The notes under the pieces were generated by a model. The model was not told where the DNA came from and searched no databases. It saw only the letters and a list, made by a program, of their open reading frames with translations. A DNA stretch of 64,000 bases from Capronia americana (lineage: Eukaryota > Ascomycota > Eurotiomycetes > Chaetothyriales > Herpotrichiellaceae): NCBI GenBank assembly GCA_016110215.1, contig JADWQD010000007.1, positions 1,798,001 through 1,862,000 on the forward strand, read 5' to 3'. The first letter of the stretch is position 1; every line of letters starts with the position of its first letter. Shown here piece after piece: positions 40,375 through 50,399 of the stretch. The position numbers and the translations under genes were made by a program.

Positions 40375-41823
40375 ATGGCAGCCGTGCAACAGCCGCAAGC
40401 CGCTGCCACGGACTACTTCCAGAATCAGTTTCCACCGCCCACTCCAGGGGAACAAGTCTTTTGGTAAGGTGGGACGGGAACGCGTTCGGAGAGAAACTGT
40501 CGCTGACAAGCTCAAAGGAAAGATGGATTCGACATTAACAATACGGCAGACGTATCCAAACGCCAGCTGTCCATGGTTGGGCCGACATCCCCGTCCCAAT
40601 CGGTCACATCCAGGGTCTCTTCACCGAGACGATTGCTGGACACCTTGACCGAGTCCGACGAGGAATGTCCGGACACTGGATCAGAGTCGGACCAGCCCTT
40701 GTACAGCGCGGCGGTCGAGAGCTATCTAGGCCTGAAGGAACCCACAAATGAAGACTTCAAGCCTTGCGAGCCTGGAAGATCGTTGATCAGGCCGTTTAAA
40801 CCGCGGCAAATCTCGTTCGAGGACGCAAAGGCAGATCTTGCCGAGATTTGGCCCTTCACCGAGGTCAAGACCGTGCGTGTCAAAAAGGCATCCTTGACAA
40901 CGGTGGACAGAGACAAGTGGCCCCTCGCCACTGTCAAGCCCGCGGTTGCCATCCCAGAAGAGGATCGTCTGCTCAAGCTGAACATGCAGGCCATCTCTCC
41001 CGACAAATCACCAGAGGACCGGCTGCAAGAGGCAGAGAGCCTACTCATCCAATTCCAGTCGGCCTACAAAACACGCTCCATGTCCGTCCACGAACTAGAA
41101 AGGCAAGTCGATGACCAGGCCTCGCAGCTCAAGGAGTCCGAGATCTGGAGCGAATCACTGGGCAGGAGGATGATGTCTCTGACGGCCCGGATCAGCGAGC
41201 AAGAGAGCGCCATCCTCCAGCTCGGGCAGGAACTAGGCAAGGAAAAGGAGAAACGTCGCGAAGAGGAAGAAGAAGCAATCATGCACAAGCTCGACGGACT
41301 GAATCGAGTCTATCCCCCTGTCACGGAGGAGACGAACCGTCGCATGTCCACCATGCCTGCGATCAATCGCTCCCAAAGTAGCTTCAACAACAGTGAGACC
41401 GCCCGTGGAGAGTCAACCGGTTACGCCACGCCCAGGTACGCACGACATTCCAGCTCTGTTTCATACGGCTCAGTCCCCAATGGCCAGGGGTATCAGCGTC
41501 GGCCATCTTTCTTCGCAAGGATGTTCCGACAGGGGTCGGAGTCCTCGTCCAACGCCAGCAACAGTGGGACCGAGTCGCCGCCTCAGAGCCGTCTCTCGAG
41601 CTTCAGCAGCCGTGCATCCACGTTCATCAATATCAACCAGAGCAAGATTGCGGTGGTGGCGGCGGACAAGGGGATCGACACCGCACTAGACAGGGTCAAG
41701 GCCCTAGAGGACGTCAAGACCGAGGTGGGCATTCTTCGGCAGAAGCTCGAGTCCTTGGAGCTAGCGCTCAGTACGCTCAACGACTCGCCCCCTGCTGGGA
41801 CGGTGGATGTTGTGCTCTCATGA
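40375..41823 (+). CDS. Uncharacterised Ser-rich coiled-coil protein
   Basis: Two exons (40375-40463, 40518-41823) with a 54-bp intron (GTAAGG, GCTGAC, AAAG) give 464 residues. The joined start reads MAAVQQPQAAATDYFQNQFP, then PGEQVFWKDGFDINNTADVS. An acidic segment (TLTESDEECPDTGSESDQ) follows, then a conserved-looking stretch FEDAKADLAEIWPFTEV. A coiled coil runs at about 205-300 and a shorter one at the C-terminus (ALEDVKTEVGILRQKLESLE). The middle is Ser/Arg-rich and probably disordered. I recognise no named family. No signal peptide or membrane segment. It may be a cytoskeletal or septal adaptor, but this is a guess; nothing links it to the peptide pathway except position. Confidence 0.72.
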
Positions 41824-42052
41824 TGACTAGGGTCTCCATATCCCTGTTTCGGAAGGAGTACCTGTTTTGGAACGTGGTAGGTTTCCCCAGGGGCATAAGC
41901 AGGCTTGGCATGTGGGAGAGGTTGTGGAACTGAGGTGCTAGAGGTCTGGAGATGTGTTCTCGAGCTTTCATGACAATGCGTTGCATTGAGGTGCGCTGGT
42001 CACTCACTCGCCGCAGATCAGTTACGCCTTCCTTTCCCGCTTGGTGTTACGG

Positions 42053-42089
42053 ATCGACCGACCGACCGACCGACCGACCGAACGACCGG
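42053..42089. repeat. (CGAC)n microsatellite
   Basis: About nine units of CGAC, with one imperfect unit near the right end, follow one another directly. Confidence 0.85.
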
Positions 42090-42464
42090 TTGGCTATGGT
42101 TCTTCTGTGTCGCGTGGCTTGCTTGCTAGCTGGTATGCATGCACACGAGACACGGGGTTGGCAGTCGCTTCCCCTTTCCCTTTGTCCCACAGATACGGAG
42201 ACAGAATCTCTTACGCACGAAACTCGAAACTAGAAGCCTGGGAGTTCGTTGGTTATGTAGTCACTCAGTCACTTAGATCCTAGATAGGTAATCAGTTAGT
42301 CAGTTAGTCACTCAGCCACATTGTTAGTTAGTCACGTCACTTCTCCAGCACTACGCTCGCATATGCCTGTAAACCTACACAGTAGTGCATATGCTTTGAG
42401 CTCTCCTCTCTTTGCTCTTTGCTCTCTTATTCCTTGGTTCCTGGTCGCGGTAATGAAACTGATA

Positions 42465-42490
42465 TGATCTGATCTGATCTGATCTGATCC
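42465..42490. repeat. (GATCT)n microsatellite
   Basis: Five tandem copies of GATCT, the last ending GATCC. Confidence 0.85.
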
Positions 42491-42600
42491 GAATATCGAG
42501 AGCGATAACGGTATACGCAATGGCCCGGCGAAACGAACAGACACAACAGAATAGATTTAAGCAAGACGGGCGCTTTAATTATTTGTCACCTCGGCCCGGA

Positions 42601-42656
42601 AAGCCAAGCAAGCAAGCAAACAAGGCAGGCAAGGCAGCAAGGCAGGCAGGCAAAAA
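42601..42656. repeat. (AAGC/AGGC)n microsatellite
   Basis: Interleaved AAGC and AGGC units fill this stretch, giving a strong purine strand bias. Confidence 0.75.
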
Positions 42657-43482
42657 GGCAATACCTGGTGGCGATGACGAAGTTTTTCCTTCCTTTCTAC
42701 AGTAAGATATCCTCCATTCTTGAATTTAAATTTCGATTTTGAATTCGAATTCGAAGTCCATACCGTGCCGTGTTATGACCTACCAATTTCTGCCCTGCAT
42801 TATCCTATCCTATCCTACGGGAAGTAAAAGAGAGAGAAACGCATCGTGCAGCCACGCCACGCCACTTACAGTACTCCCTCCCACACAGAGTGATAATACT
42901 GCGGTACCGAGTACATACCTAAGGTAGTAAATGATGTATCTCTCATAGGTAAGTGGGAGCGGCGAGAACGAAGAGAATTACGCACGCCACTTACTGTAAT
43001 AGGTACAGCGCAGTGCAGTGCAGTGCCTCGGTGGGCGGTTACTGTAAGAATTCCAGCACTGACTCCTTACTGACTCGACTCCTCCGTATCGTACGTATTG
43101 AAATTTCAACTTGAAGTGCGCAGGTGGTTGGGTCGCGTTATGTACGGGTATTGCATGCATGCCAGGGGGTGCCAGCCTTGCGTTGCGGGCGTAACGGGGG
43201 GGTTTCTTGGCGCCAACGGCCCCCGTCATGCTGTTCACGCCTGTCATTGTGCAGTAACGAGCATTCGTATTACCGAGGTTACATACATACATACATAGAT
43301 AACATACGATCTGAATTGCACGGACATGTGAAAAAGATTGGTGCGTTCGTTTGTATTTGCCTCTTCGTGACCTCTACACTGTGCGCAATAATTACCACGT
43401 ACTGCACAAGTCTCATCTCTAATCGTGGCCAAGCATTGCTGCAATGCTCTTCCTACATACTCTGTACTTAGACCCACGCAAC

Positions 43483-44214
43483 CTATTCTCCCGCGTTGAT
43501 TCGTCTGCAGGTGATGAATTTCCGCCGGATCGTCGTCTCGACTTGCTCCGGGTCCAGGTGTCGCGACAGGAGCATATGCTCACAGTGCAGCGTGTGTTCG
43601 TAACTGCCAATGTAGCTGTCTAGGTATCCCGTCTTGGTGAGTGCCCGGTGCAACTTCTTCCACGTGAAGGTGCAGTGCGTGGAGTGGTACGCGTTGGTGA
43701 CGTACAGCTCGGGGAATTGTCCGGTTCGAACGTCTTGGAAGGACAATGCCGTGGCGGTCGTGGAGTTGACGTCGGCGTTCGGCTCCGTAAACCATTGCCA
43801 CGGCTGTTTGGGCGACTCTAGGAATTCGGTCACCAGGGCTTCGTCGAAACACGGCTGGGGGACCCAAGTGAAGCTCATGACGTCGAACCGGCAGCCCCGG
43901 CTTTGTGCTTCTTCAGGATCATTTCCACATGTCAAGGACTCGGCGGGCTCTTCTATGCCGGCGAGCGAGATGGCCCTGATCACCAGGAGGACAGCTATTG
44001 CGCAGGCGAGAAGCAGAGCGAGGAAGACCATGAATAAGGCGGCCGGAACGATAAGAGAAGCAAAGTATTCCCCTAGGGTTGAGTAGGCGGGTGAATAGTC
44101 GTCGGTGTCGTCGTCGTCGTCGATCAAACTTTCGACCTCGCCTTCATTGATGGTCGAGGGATGATATGAATTGCCATTCTTCATCAGATGTTGGCGGTTC
44201 ATTGAAGAGGTCAT
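43483..44214 (-). CDS. Fungal type II membrane protein with two H-x2-HC motifs (possible distant UstYa relative)
   Basis: A single open frame of 243 residues. The N-terminus is acidic (SLIDDDDDTDDYSPAYS), followed by a strong membrane anchor at about 55-82 (LFMVFLALLLACAIAVLLVI). The outer part starts with CGNDPEEAQSRGCRFDVMSF and WVPQPCFDEALVTEFL. It then has AYHSTHCTFTWKKLHRAL and, about 25 residues on, YEHTLHCEHMLL. I know this layout as a fungal family of unknown function. The anchor, the lumenal Cys residues and the paired H-x2-HC motifs recall UstYa (HQLHC and HC...RQ), but the second motif lacks the RQ. It lies 4 kb from UstYa copy D. Kinship with UstYa is an inference that needs structure comparison. 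Confidence 0.72.
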   Translation of the reverse strand: MTSSMNRQHLMKNGNSYHPSTINEGEVESLIDDDDDTDDYSPAYSTLGEYFASLIVPAALFMVFLALLLACAIAVLLVIRAISLAGIEEPAESLTCGNDPEEAQSRGCRFDVMSFTWVPQPCFDEALVTEFLESPKQPWQWFTEPNADVNSTTATALSFQDVRTGQFPELYVTNAYHSTHCTFTWKKLHRALTKTGYLDSYIGSYEHTLHCEHMLLSRHLDPEQVETTIRRKFITCRRINAGE

Positions 44215-45812
44215 CAGCGCGGGTGTAGACGTCTTCGATGACTGGAATCACTGGGGGCGTAGATCCAGACGGCGGAACCAGTGTCCTGGCGAAAAGCAAA
44301 CCTCAGGAGAGCTCGTAGACGACCGATCTGGATCTGTGAATATGGAAACAATGCAAGCAGCGAGGGCAAGGCAGTATGGGCATGCATATCCAATGTCTCG
44401 CTTCAGCATCGAGCGAGCTCGATTGTGGCCGACAGATACGAACCTCAGCTCCATGTCAGTTAGGTTCTCAATGAGTCCAGTTGATAATGAACCGTGGAGT
44501 TCCCGAGTCCGAGCTCATGGGAAGCAGTCGGCAGCAAACTCGTATGATGAGCGATCCGGATAGCGAGCATCTCTAGCACGACGCATTGATCGCAGAACGG
44601 TGCGGAGAGTCATATGTTCCGAAGACCCCTCGGTCGCAGGACAGTTGATACTTTGCGAGCGATGATATTCGAGGCTAGGGCGTGTCCGAGGTCGTGGAAG
44701 GATTCGATATGGTACCGAGGGAATGGCGACTCGGCACGGAAGGAAGGAAGGTGCGCTTGCAATCACTGAAACAAATTCTGGGGGTGAGTCGCATTCCTGG
44801 GTCAAGCCGAGGGGGAGGCGTTGTCGCTTATTCTGTTTTGTCGCTGGCTTCGTCATCATCAAGCTTTTCTCTGCGCACCAGCACGCCAGGAGTGGTCCTG
44901 TTACCGAAAACGGCTCATTGATATCGCCAACGAATGGAGCCGCTCATCTGGCTCTCACCCCGGCGATGAGGACAGCAAGGGCTAGCACCTACCTACCTAG
45001 GGTTGTCCACGCTCTCTTACATCAGCGGTTAGTCAATTTGGAGATGGTGAATGAGAGGCCGGGGCCCACCGGTTCGGTCCTTCGCTTACGGGCGCTGCTT
45101 TAACTGGATCCTATACGAGGTACGTACCCAGTTGTACACATCCATCTCCGTCGGGATCACTCTAGCATATTCGTTACTGTGTTCAATCAGAGATCTTGCC
45201 AGCGTCATGTGATCCTCTGCAGTGGTGCAATCCCGACGAAGAACCCACCCGGTTAATCCTCTCGGCGCGAGCCTGTGCTGTGTAACCGTCAGTACGGCCC
45301 ACAATCATGCAAACCTCACTTGCATAGAGCCGCAGTCTTGGGCACAAGTACCTTCCTGTTGTAGTTGTCGGTCTGAAACGTCCACTGGTCGCAGGAATTA
45401 GGCCGACATCACCGGCGAATGGCCCGACGCAACGGACACTCTGCTGTAACGCATTCTGGACATTGGACGTGCATATCGACACGGAGTACGAGGGAGTCCT
45501 CCTGCATACGAGACCTATTCCAGTGCCGACTCACGTGTCGGACAGCGCTGCCAAGTATGGGGCGATTGATCGGAACGACGGGACCTGATAATCGAGAACA
45601 CCAAGACAATTCAAGAAAGGATATCTGATGAATATCTGAGCGACCTTCCTTTTCGAGTAGGCGTGTCTTGTAATACTCGTGAGACGGCCGCCTCTCCGAG
45701 TGCAAGTCCAGAGCCACCTCCACATGCTAACTCGATGATAACCAAAGGAAAAGCTTGTTGCGTCGCCCCTCGCACGGATAGCGCCAGGTGGGCCCCGAGA
45801 TGTCTGGCTCCT
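44215..45812. other. 1.6-kb intergenic region with protein-like fragments
   Basis: Minus-strand frames around 45086-45304 (EDHMTLARSLIEHSNEYAR) and 45409-45723 look more protein-like than background. They are broken and match no family I recognise. They could be an unresolved multi-exon gene or a relic. Confidence 0.3.
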
Positions 45813-47259
45813 TCATTCTTCATCCCATGCAAACCGTGCCAGTGGCCAACTCAGCAGCTCGTCATCGTACCCACAGTCCTCGAACACCTGTTGGACGCCA
45901 CTCATTTCGTACTCTGCGATGTCAGCTGTCCACCACGTCCCCTCGACCTCTGTCCAGAGAGACATTACACGTGCCCAGATGGCCAGTGCGCGGGGGTTCT
46001 TCTCTTGGAGACCCTGTGTTAAAGACTGGGGAGGGTTGAGCGCAGCTTGCACCACCCGGTGGCGGATCGCATCCTTGGATTCGGCTTGATACAGGCAGGA
46101 ATGAACCGCCATGAGGTGGCGAATCAGCTCCCCCCCGTTCCAGTCCTCACAATTAGTATCCTCCAACCCGTCGAGCATGGCCACGACGTCGCTATATCGC
46201 CTTTTGTTGTGGACCTCACTCCACTTCCCAGTGATGTCCAGTGAGCTGAAAAGTTTGTGCACGGTCGAGTGGACACTCTCCAGCCACGACCAGGTGCTGA
46301 GATAGACCTGAACCGCGGCAATTGAGGTCTGCAGCGCTTCGTTCGGCACCGAATATGATTCCGTTGAGCTCGTCCGAAAGCGCCACGAAGCTATGCTTAG
46401 CAGAAGTGACGATATGACAAGCTGTTCAGCATTGAATTGCGAGATCCGGCTTAGTTCCTCTCTGGTACTTCTCAGAGCAAGGCCGTAGAAATGGTGTGAT
46501 TGAACGACTAGCCTTTCGTCGGTCGGAGTCTGGGACCTGAGGTGAAAGGCTGCAATCATAGCCACGGACTCGAGCAGGAATGGAGACCGCAAAGCCATCT
46601 GCGGCACTTTGACCGTCCACAAGTGGCGTAGCTCCGGGTCCTCGATCAACGGCATGGTGTTGCACGTGGACGACATGAACTGCTGGAAAAGCTCCAGTTC
46701 CGACTGCGATTGTAATTGTGAGGGGGATTCACAGGCGATCAGGGACCGTAGACGAGTTGGCGTATGGAGATCGGAAATGTCGAAACTGGATTTCACACCT
46801 GGCCACGGCATATCATCTGCTGCCATATAGTCTTCGCTGGATGTTGAGTCCGGGACCAGCGACGACAATATGTGCTCGTCCAGCATGTCGACGTCCAGTA
46901 CATCGTGTGATAATCCTTCAAGTAGATCGGAACTCTCTCCATCGGATCGAGTTCTTGAATGCGTCGGTCGACTTGGTTTTGGGGACCGTAAGGACACTGT
47001 CGAGATGAGAGAAGAGGACTGCGTTCTTCGCCCTTGTCCATAGTCACAAAGGGCTGCATCGTCCTCCCCATATCTACGTGTACAATTGTTGCATATCGGC
47101 CTAGCCTCGTCGCACTGAAACCTGTGAGTTGGGCACCTCTATTACCTGTTTAGGGGAAAATACTTTGATCTTCCTCTGTTTACACGTTCTGCACCCGCTC
47201 TTGCTTTTTCGATGTGTCTTGCGGGGGCCCAAACTGAGGTTGAGAGCGTCTGTAGACAT
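45813..47259 (-). CDS. Zn2Cys6 transcription factor with fungal-specific regulatory domain
   Basis: Two exons (47259-47164, 47114-45813) give 465 residues. The 49-bp intron (GTATTT donor, TTTCAG acceptor) splits the zinc cluster, and removing it yields SGCRTCKQRKIK-CDEARPIC-NNC and a later C in ALCDYG: the complete C-x2-C-x6-C-x6-C-x2-C-x?-C binuclear cluster, preceded by a basic THRKSK. The rest has an acidic linker and a helical fungal-specific domain (LELFQQFMSS, RSPFLLESVAMIAAFHLRSQ, AEQLVISSLLLSIASWRF). Such proteins activate specific pathways in the nucleus. It is the only complete DNA-binding regulator near the UstYa genes (7.7 kb from copy D), so it is a candidate cluster regulator, but the distance and an intervening unrelated gene weaken this. 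Confidence 0.85.
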
Positions 47260-49947
47260 GGTGATCGGCAACAACAGGTGAGATCTGACTTTGAGGTTGC
47301 ACAAGACATTTTAGTAGAAATTGGACACATGAATGGGTCCCTGTCGTGCATGGCGAGTGCTCGCGGCAGGGTCCTCAGACTCGACGACGATCTCTCGGAT
47401 TCCGAGCAAACGCGAGCGAGGTGTTAGTCGTTCTTACCCCGATGATAAGGAAGGATCTATAGACTTCAGCTATATGGCCGAATTGCATGAATTTGCCACA
47501 AATTGATTGGACTCCCTCTCGGTTTAGGACGTGGCAAGCTTTGCCGAGACGGTGTTGCTCGAGTTGAGCCTCGGTCAGGTCAGGATCCGCCCTCGACGGT
47601 GAAGCAGTGTTCACCCACTTGCCGGAGGTGTATATGGGAGCAAACCGACGCCGTCATTTGGGCATTGCTTTACCCGCTCCTGTCGCCTCGCAAACCGGCA
47701 GACTTGTTTCTGAAGCGAGAAATATTCCCACGGTCTGGTCATCCTCAGATGTGGTCTTTGACAGTCAGGCAATCGGTGGATGGGTTTAGGCCCATCCTCG
47801 CATTCGGCAATTTGAGTGTAATTGCCCGCTGAGATTGCCGTCCTTCAGGGTCTCCCGGAGCTAATGCGACACCTGTAGTGCTGTTTTCTCAAGAGAAACC
47901 AGAGAATATAGACACTGAAGCAGGAGAGGGTGGGCAAGCAAGGTCACCACCCACAGACGCTCATAACAAGGTTTCAGCGAGTGGTAGAGCTTGAATGAGC
48001 TTGAACATGATAGCGCATGTCCAGCCATCGACGTGTCAAGGTCTCAACTCAGACAACTGCATACGATCCACAAAGACTTACCCAAAGGAGGAAATGTCCA
48101 AGCAGCAAGCAGGCAGAGCCACCCGCAACGCAAACCCCCCATCTCGAAAGGATCAACAAGCTTCCAGCGAGGCGATAATAGTGATGTTGCATTGGTGCTG
48201 CAGTCAGATCCTTCTTGAATTTCCTTCTGGACAACGCCCGAAAAAGATCCAGGAGAGAACCCCAGCATCAATGGCAGCTGGTTTGTTCGACAACAAATCG
48301 AGATGCGCCGTGGCAGCACGGCAAGATTGGTGCACGATTGATGGATTCTGCCCGTGTTGTCGCTAAGGTCAAGACCATCGGCGCCAGTGAGATCAGCAGG
48401 ACTGGGGCCAGATTCCAGTGTGAGAACTGACTTCAGGAGACCGATATCAGAATGCCTGCACCAACATTTGTGTTAATACTGCCTCTGGCGGTCCAAGTGA
48501 TCGTGCAACTAAGGGGCAGTCTGTGGCAAAAGGAGAGTATTCTTAGAAGAAATTGCAGCTTAACGAACGGTGTAGGGAAATTTCCCGCTGAATTTGGCGG
48601 TCAGCGCCGCCGCTTTTAGAGACTTTCTTCCCTCGACTGGTGACTGGTCAGTTGCTACGTCAGGCTGCACCCTCCTCGGTCTACCTTCCCTTAGTCGTCA
48701 ATCAAAGTTCCCTTCTCATGCACTACGCAACCATTACTTGGGACCAGAAACAGTCCACTTTCAGAAACAGAACGGGCTCCATCCAACTCTTCGAAGAGAT
48801 GGGCGCCTTTGACTGCACCACCCTGGCTATGGCGCCTCGAGGACTTGGAGGGACGGTCCCTATAGGTTTCCTGACACTGCCATATAGAGAGAGGGCGTTC
48901 GTAAACTCGAGACCAAGGTAATATCAGTGGACGATATATTGCGGATTCGAGTCCGTCCGCCACAACGCAGTTTGGAATTTAGATGGCGTGGGGAGATGAT
49001 AAAAAAGCCAATCTTCCGCCAAGCTGAACGCACTTCCACTGGCATTCAAACGTCGCCAACGAAAGCGTTACGTTACCACACCTATATCTACTATCTTCAG
49101 CGATTAGGTCTCTAAGCAGGACTCATGCAAATTCTAGGAGCCTATATCATCCGGAGAGGAGCTGGTGAGGCTGTTGAAGGTATGTGACACTGGCTATACA
49201 GAACGATGGGTTTGATACTGACATCCTATAGCTGTTGTAACTCAACCTCATCTTCAGCAAGTTATGTGTCATAGGGATGCTGGTATCTATCAAGCAGACA
49301 TCAATCAACGTGTCTAGTGTGACGTACAGGCAGCTTTCCTTGGCCAGCCTTCGTCCAGGGCTCTGTTTAAAGCAGTCACACATATGAGTCGACACGCCGA
49401 CCCACGAGCACCAACAGGGCTCGCTTCACGTGAAATTGATGGTCTTAAGGCCGACCCGGCCATTGTTCAGCTTCGAGAGCTGAGAGACCGATTGACCAAC
49501 GAAGCGCGCAAACAAGCAACTATTGCAAGGGGCAGCCAACCGCACAGGCAGCTCGGCGATAAAAGTACAGACACACAGAACAAAGAACTGGACGGGGCCC
49601 GTGGATCACATCTGGCGGTCACGTCCACGGTACGCGCATACACCTGCGCAGACAAGTGAATATTGCCACACAGAAGAAGAGGAGGGTCGGGAAGGGCCTG
49701 ACAAGACATAGATACAGAACCATCATTAGGATTGCTAGTAGCGACGTGAGTGCTTTGAGCATCTGGGACAATGTCGGCGTAAATACAAGGAACACAGACG
49801 TCGCTACCTACAGTCGAACACTGCATAGCTGCTGACAAAGGGCGGCTGGGACAGACTATGACATAGTCAATCAATCAATCAATCAAACTACGACAGTACA
49901 GTATCACATTGTTTCGAAAAGTAGCCATTGATCTTCTGCCTGTCCTC
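47260..49947. other. 2.7-kb gene-poor stretch
   Basis: Many short frames on both strands without recognisable domains. A T-arm-like TTCGAGTCC occurs at about 48949-48957 but no tRNA can be folded around it. A TCAA repeat lies at 49867-49886. The stretch probably contains decayed accessory sequence. Confidence 0.4.
49867..49886. repeat. (TCAA)n microsatellite
   Basis: Five tandem TCAA units. Confidence 0.8.
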
Positions 49948-50136
49948 TTACGTAATCAAAGGCAGCGGCACAAGGGTTTGTTCCATATGCAGAGGGGTGG
50001 TAGCAATTTTCAGGATGGGCATATCCTTGCTCTTGCCCCAGTTGTGCACGGCGAGCCCTTGCTTGAGAGACATGCAGACCTCCTCGGCTCCACGGTCGAC
50101 CAGTTCGTCCTGGTAGCTGTTGGCGAAGTCATTCAT
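49948..50136 (-). CDS. Small hypothetical ORF with coding-like codons
   Basis: A 62-residue frame from ATG with mostly C- or G-ending codons, unlike the surrounding noise. It reads as a soluble polypeptide (NSYQDELVDRGAEEVCMSLK, then AVHNWGKSKDMPILKI) with no signal peptide or domain I know. It follows the ABC-transporter relic on the same strand. It may be a real small gene, an exon, or a fragment of a lost gene. Confidence 0.3.
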   Translation of the reverse strand: MNDFANSYQDELVDRGAEEVCMSLKQGLAVHNWGKSKDMPILKIATTPLHMEQTLVPLPLIT

Positions 50137-50247
50137 TTAGACTTCTCCAGTCCAAGGGCTCGCTGATGAAATAAAATAACTGCTTCAAGAATTCATGCTG
50201 CCAAGTGGTTGATTGCCGATATACCGCCATTTCATACGCACCGGATT

Positions 50248-50399
50248 TCACCCTTTCTTGCCTTCCTTGGGCACTCGAAGAAGCCTGTAAAAGGCGGCAG
50301 AGCTTACAATGTTGAAAGCAATGTACACCCACAAAAGCCCAGTCTCAGCTGATGTGTCGCGCAAACCCAAGACAGCCTGATCGCGTCCGGCGAGGCAGG
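50248..50399 (-). pseudogene. C-terminal relic of a PDR/CDR-type ABC transporter
   Basis: On the minus strand, directly after the stop of the HET gene, the sequence reads to a stop at 50248-50250 as LLWVYIAFNIVSSAAFY, then RLLRVPKEGKKG. This matches the last membrane helix and the RVPK-GKK end of fungal pleiotropic-drug-resistance ABC transporters (typically G-I-L-W-V-Y-I-x-F-N-I then RVPK). No other part of the roughly 1450-residue transporter is visible nearby, so this is a remnant. The assignment rests on about 35 residues. Confidence 0.55.

Larger units (their letters stand above)
41824..43482. other. Microsatellite-rich intergenic region
   Basis: This 1.66-kb interval carries an unusual run of different short tandem repeats: GACC, TTAGTCAG-like, GATCT, AAGC/AGGC, TCCTA, CAGTG and CATA types. 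No gene is recognisable. The flanks are convergent (coiled-coil gene + and membrane-protein gene -), so it is not needed as a promoter. Confidence 0.6.

Noticed and set aside
48940..48965. GGATTCGAGTCC-like T loop followed by GCCA
   Set aside because: No matching acceptor strand or cloverleaf could be built from the preceding 100 bases.
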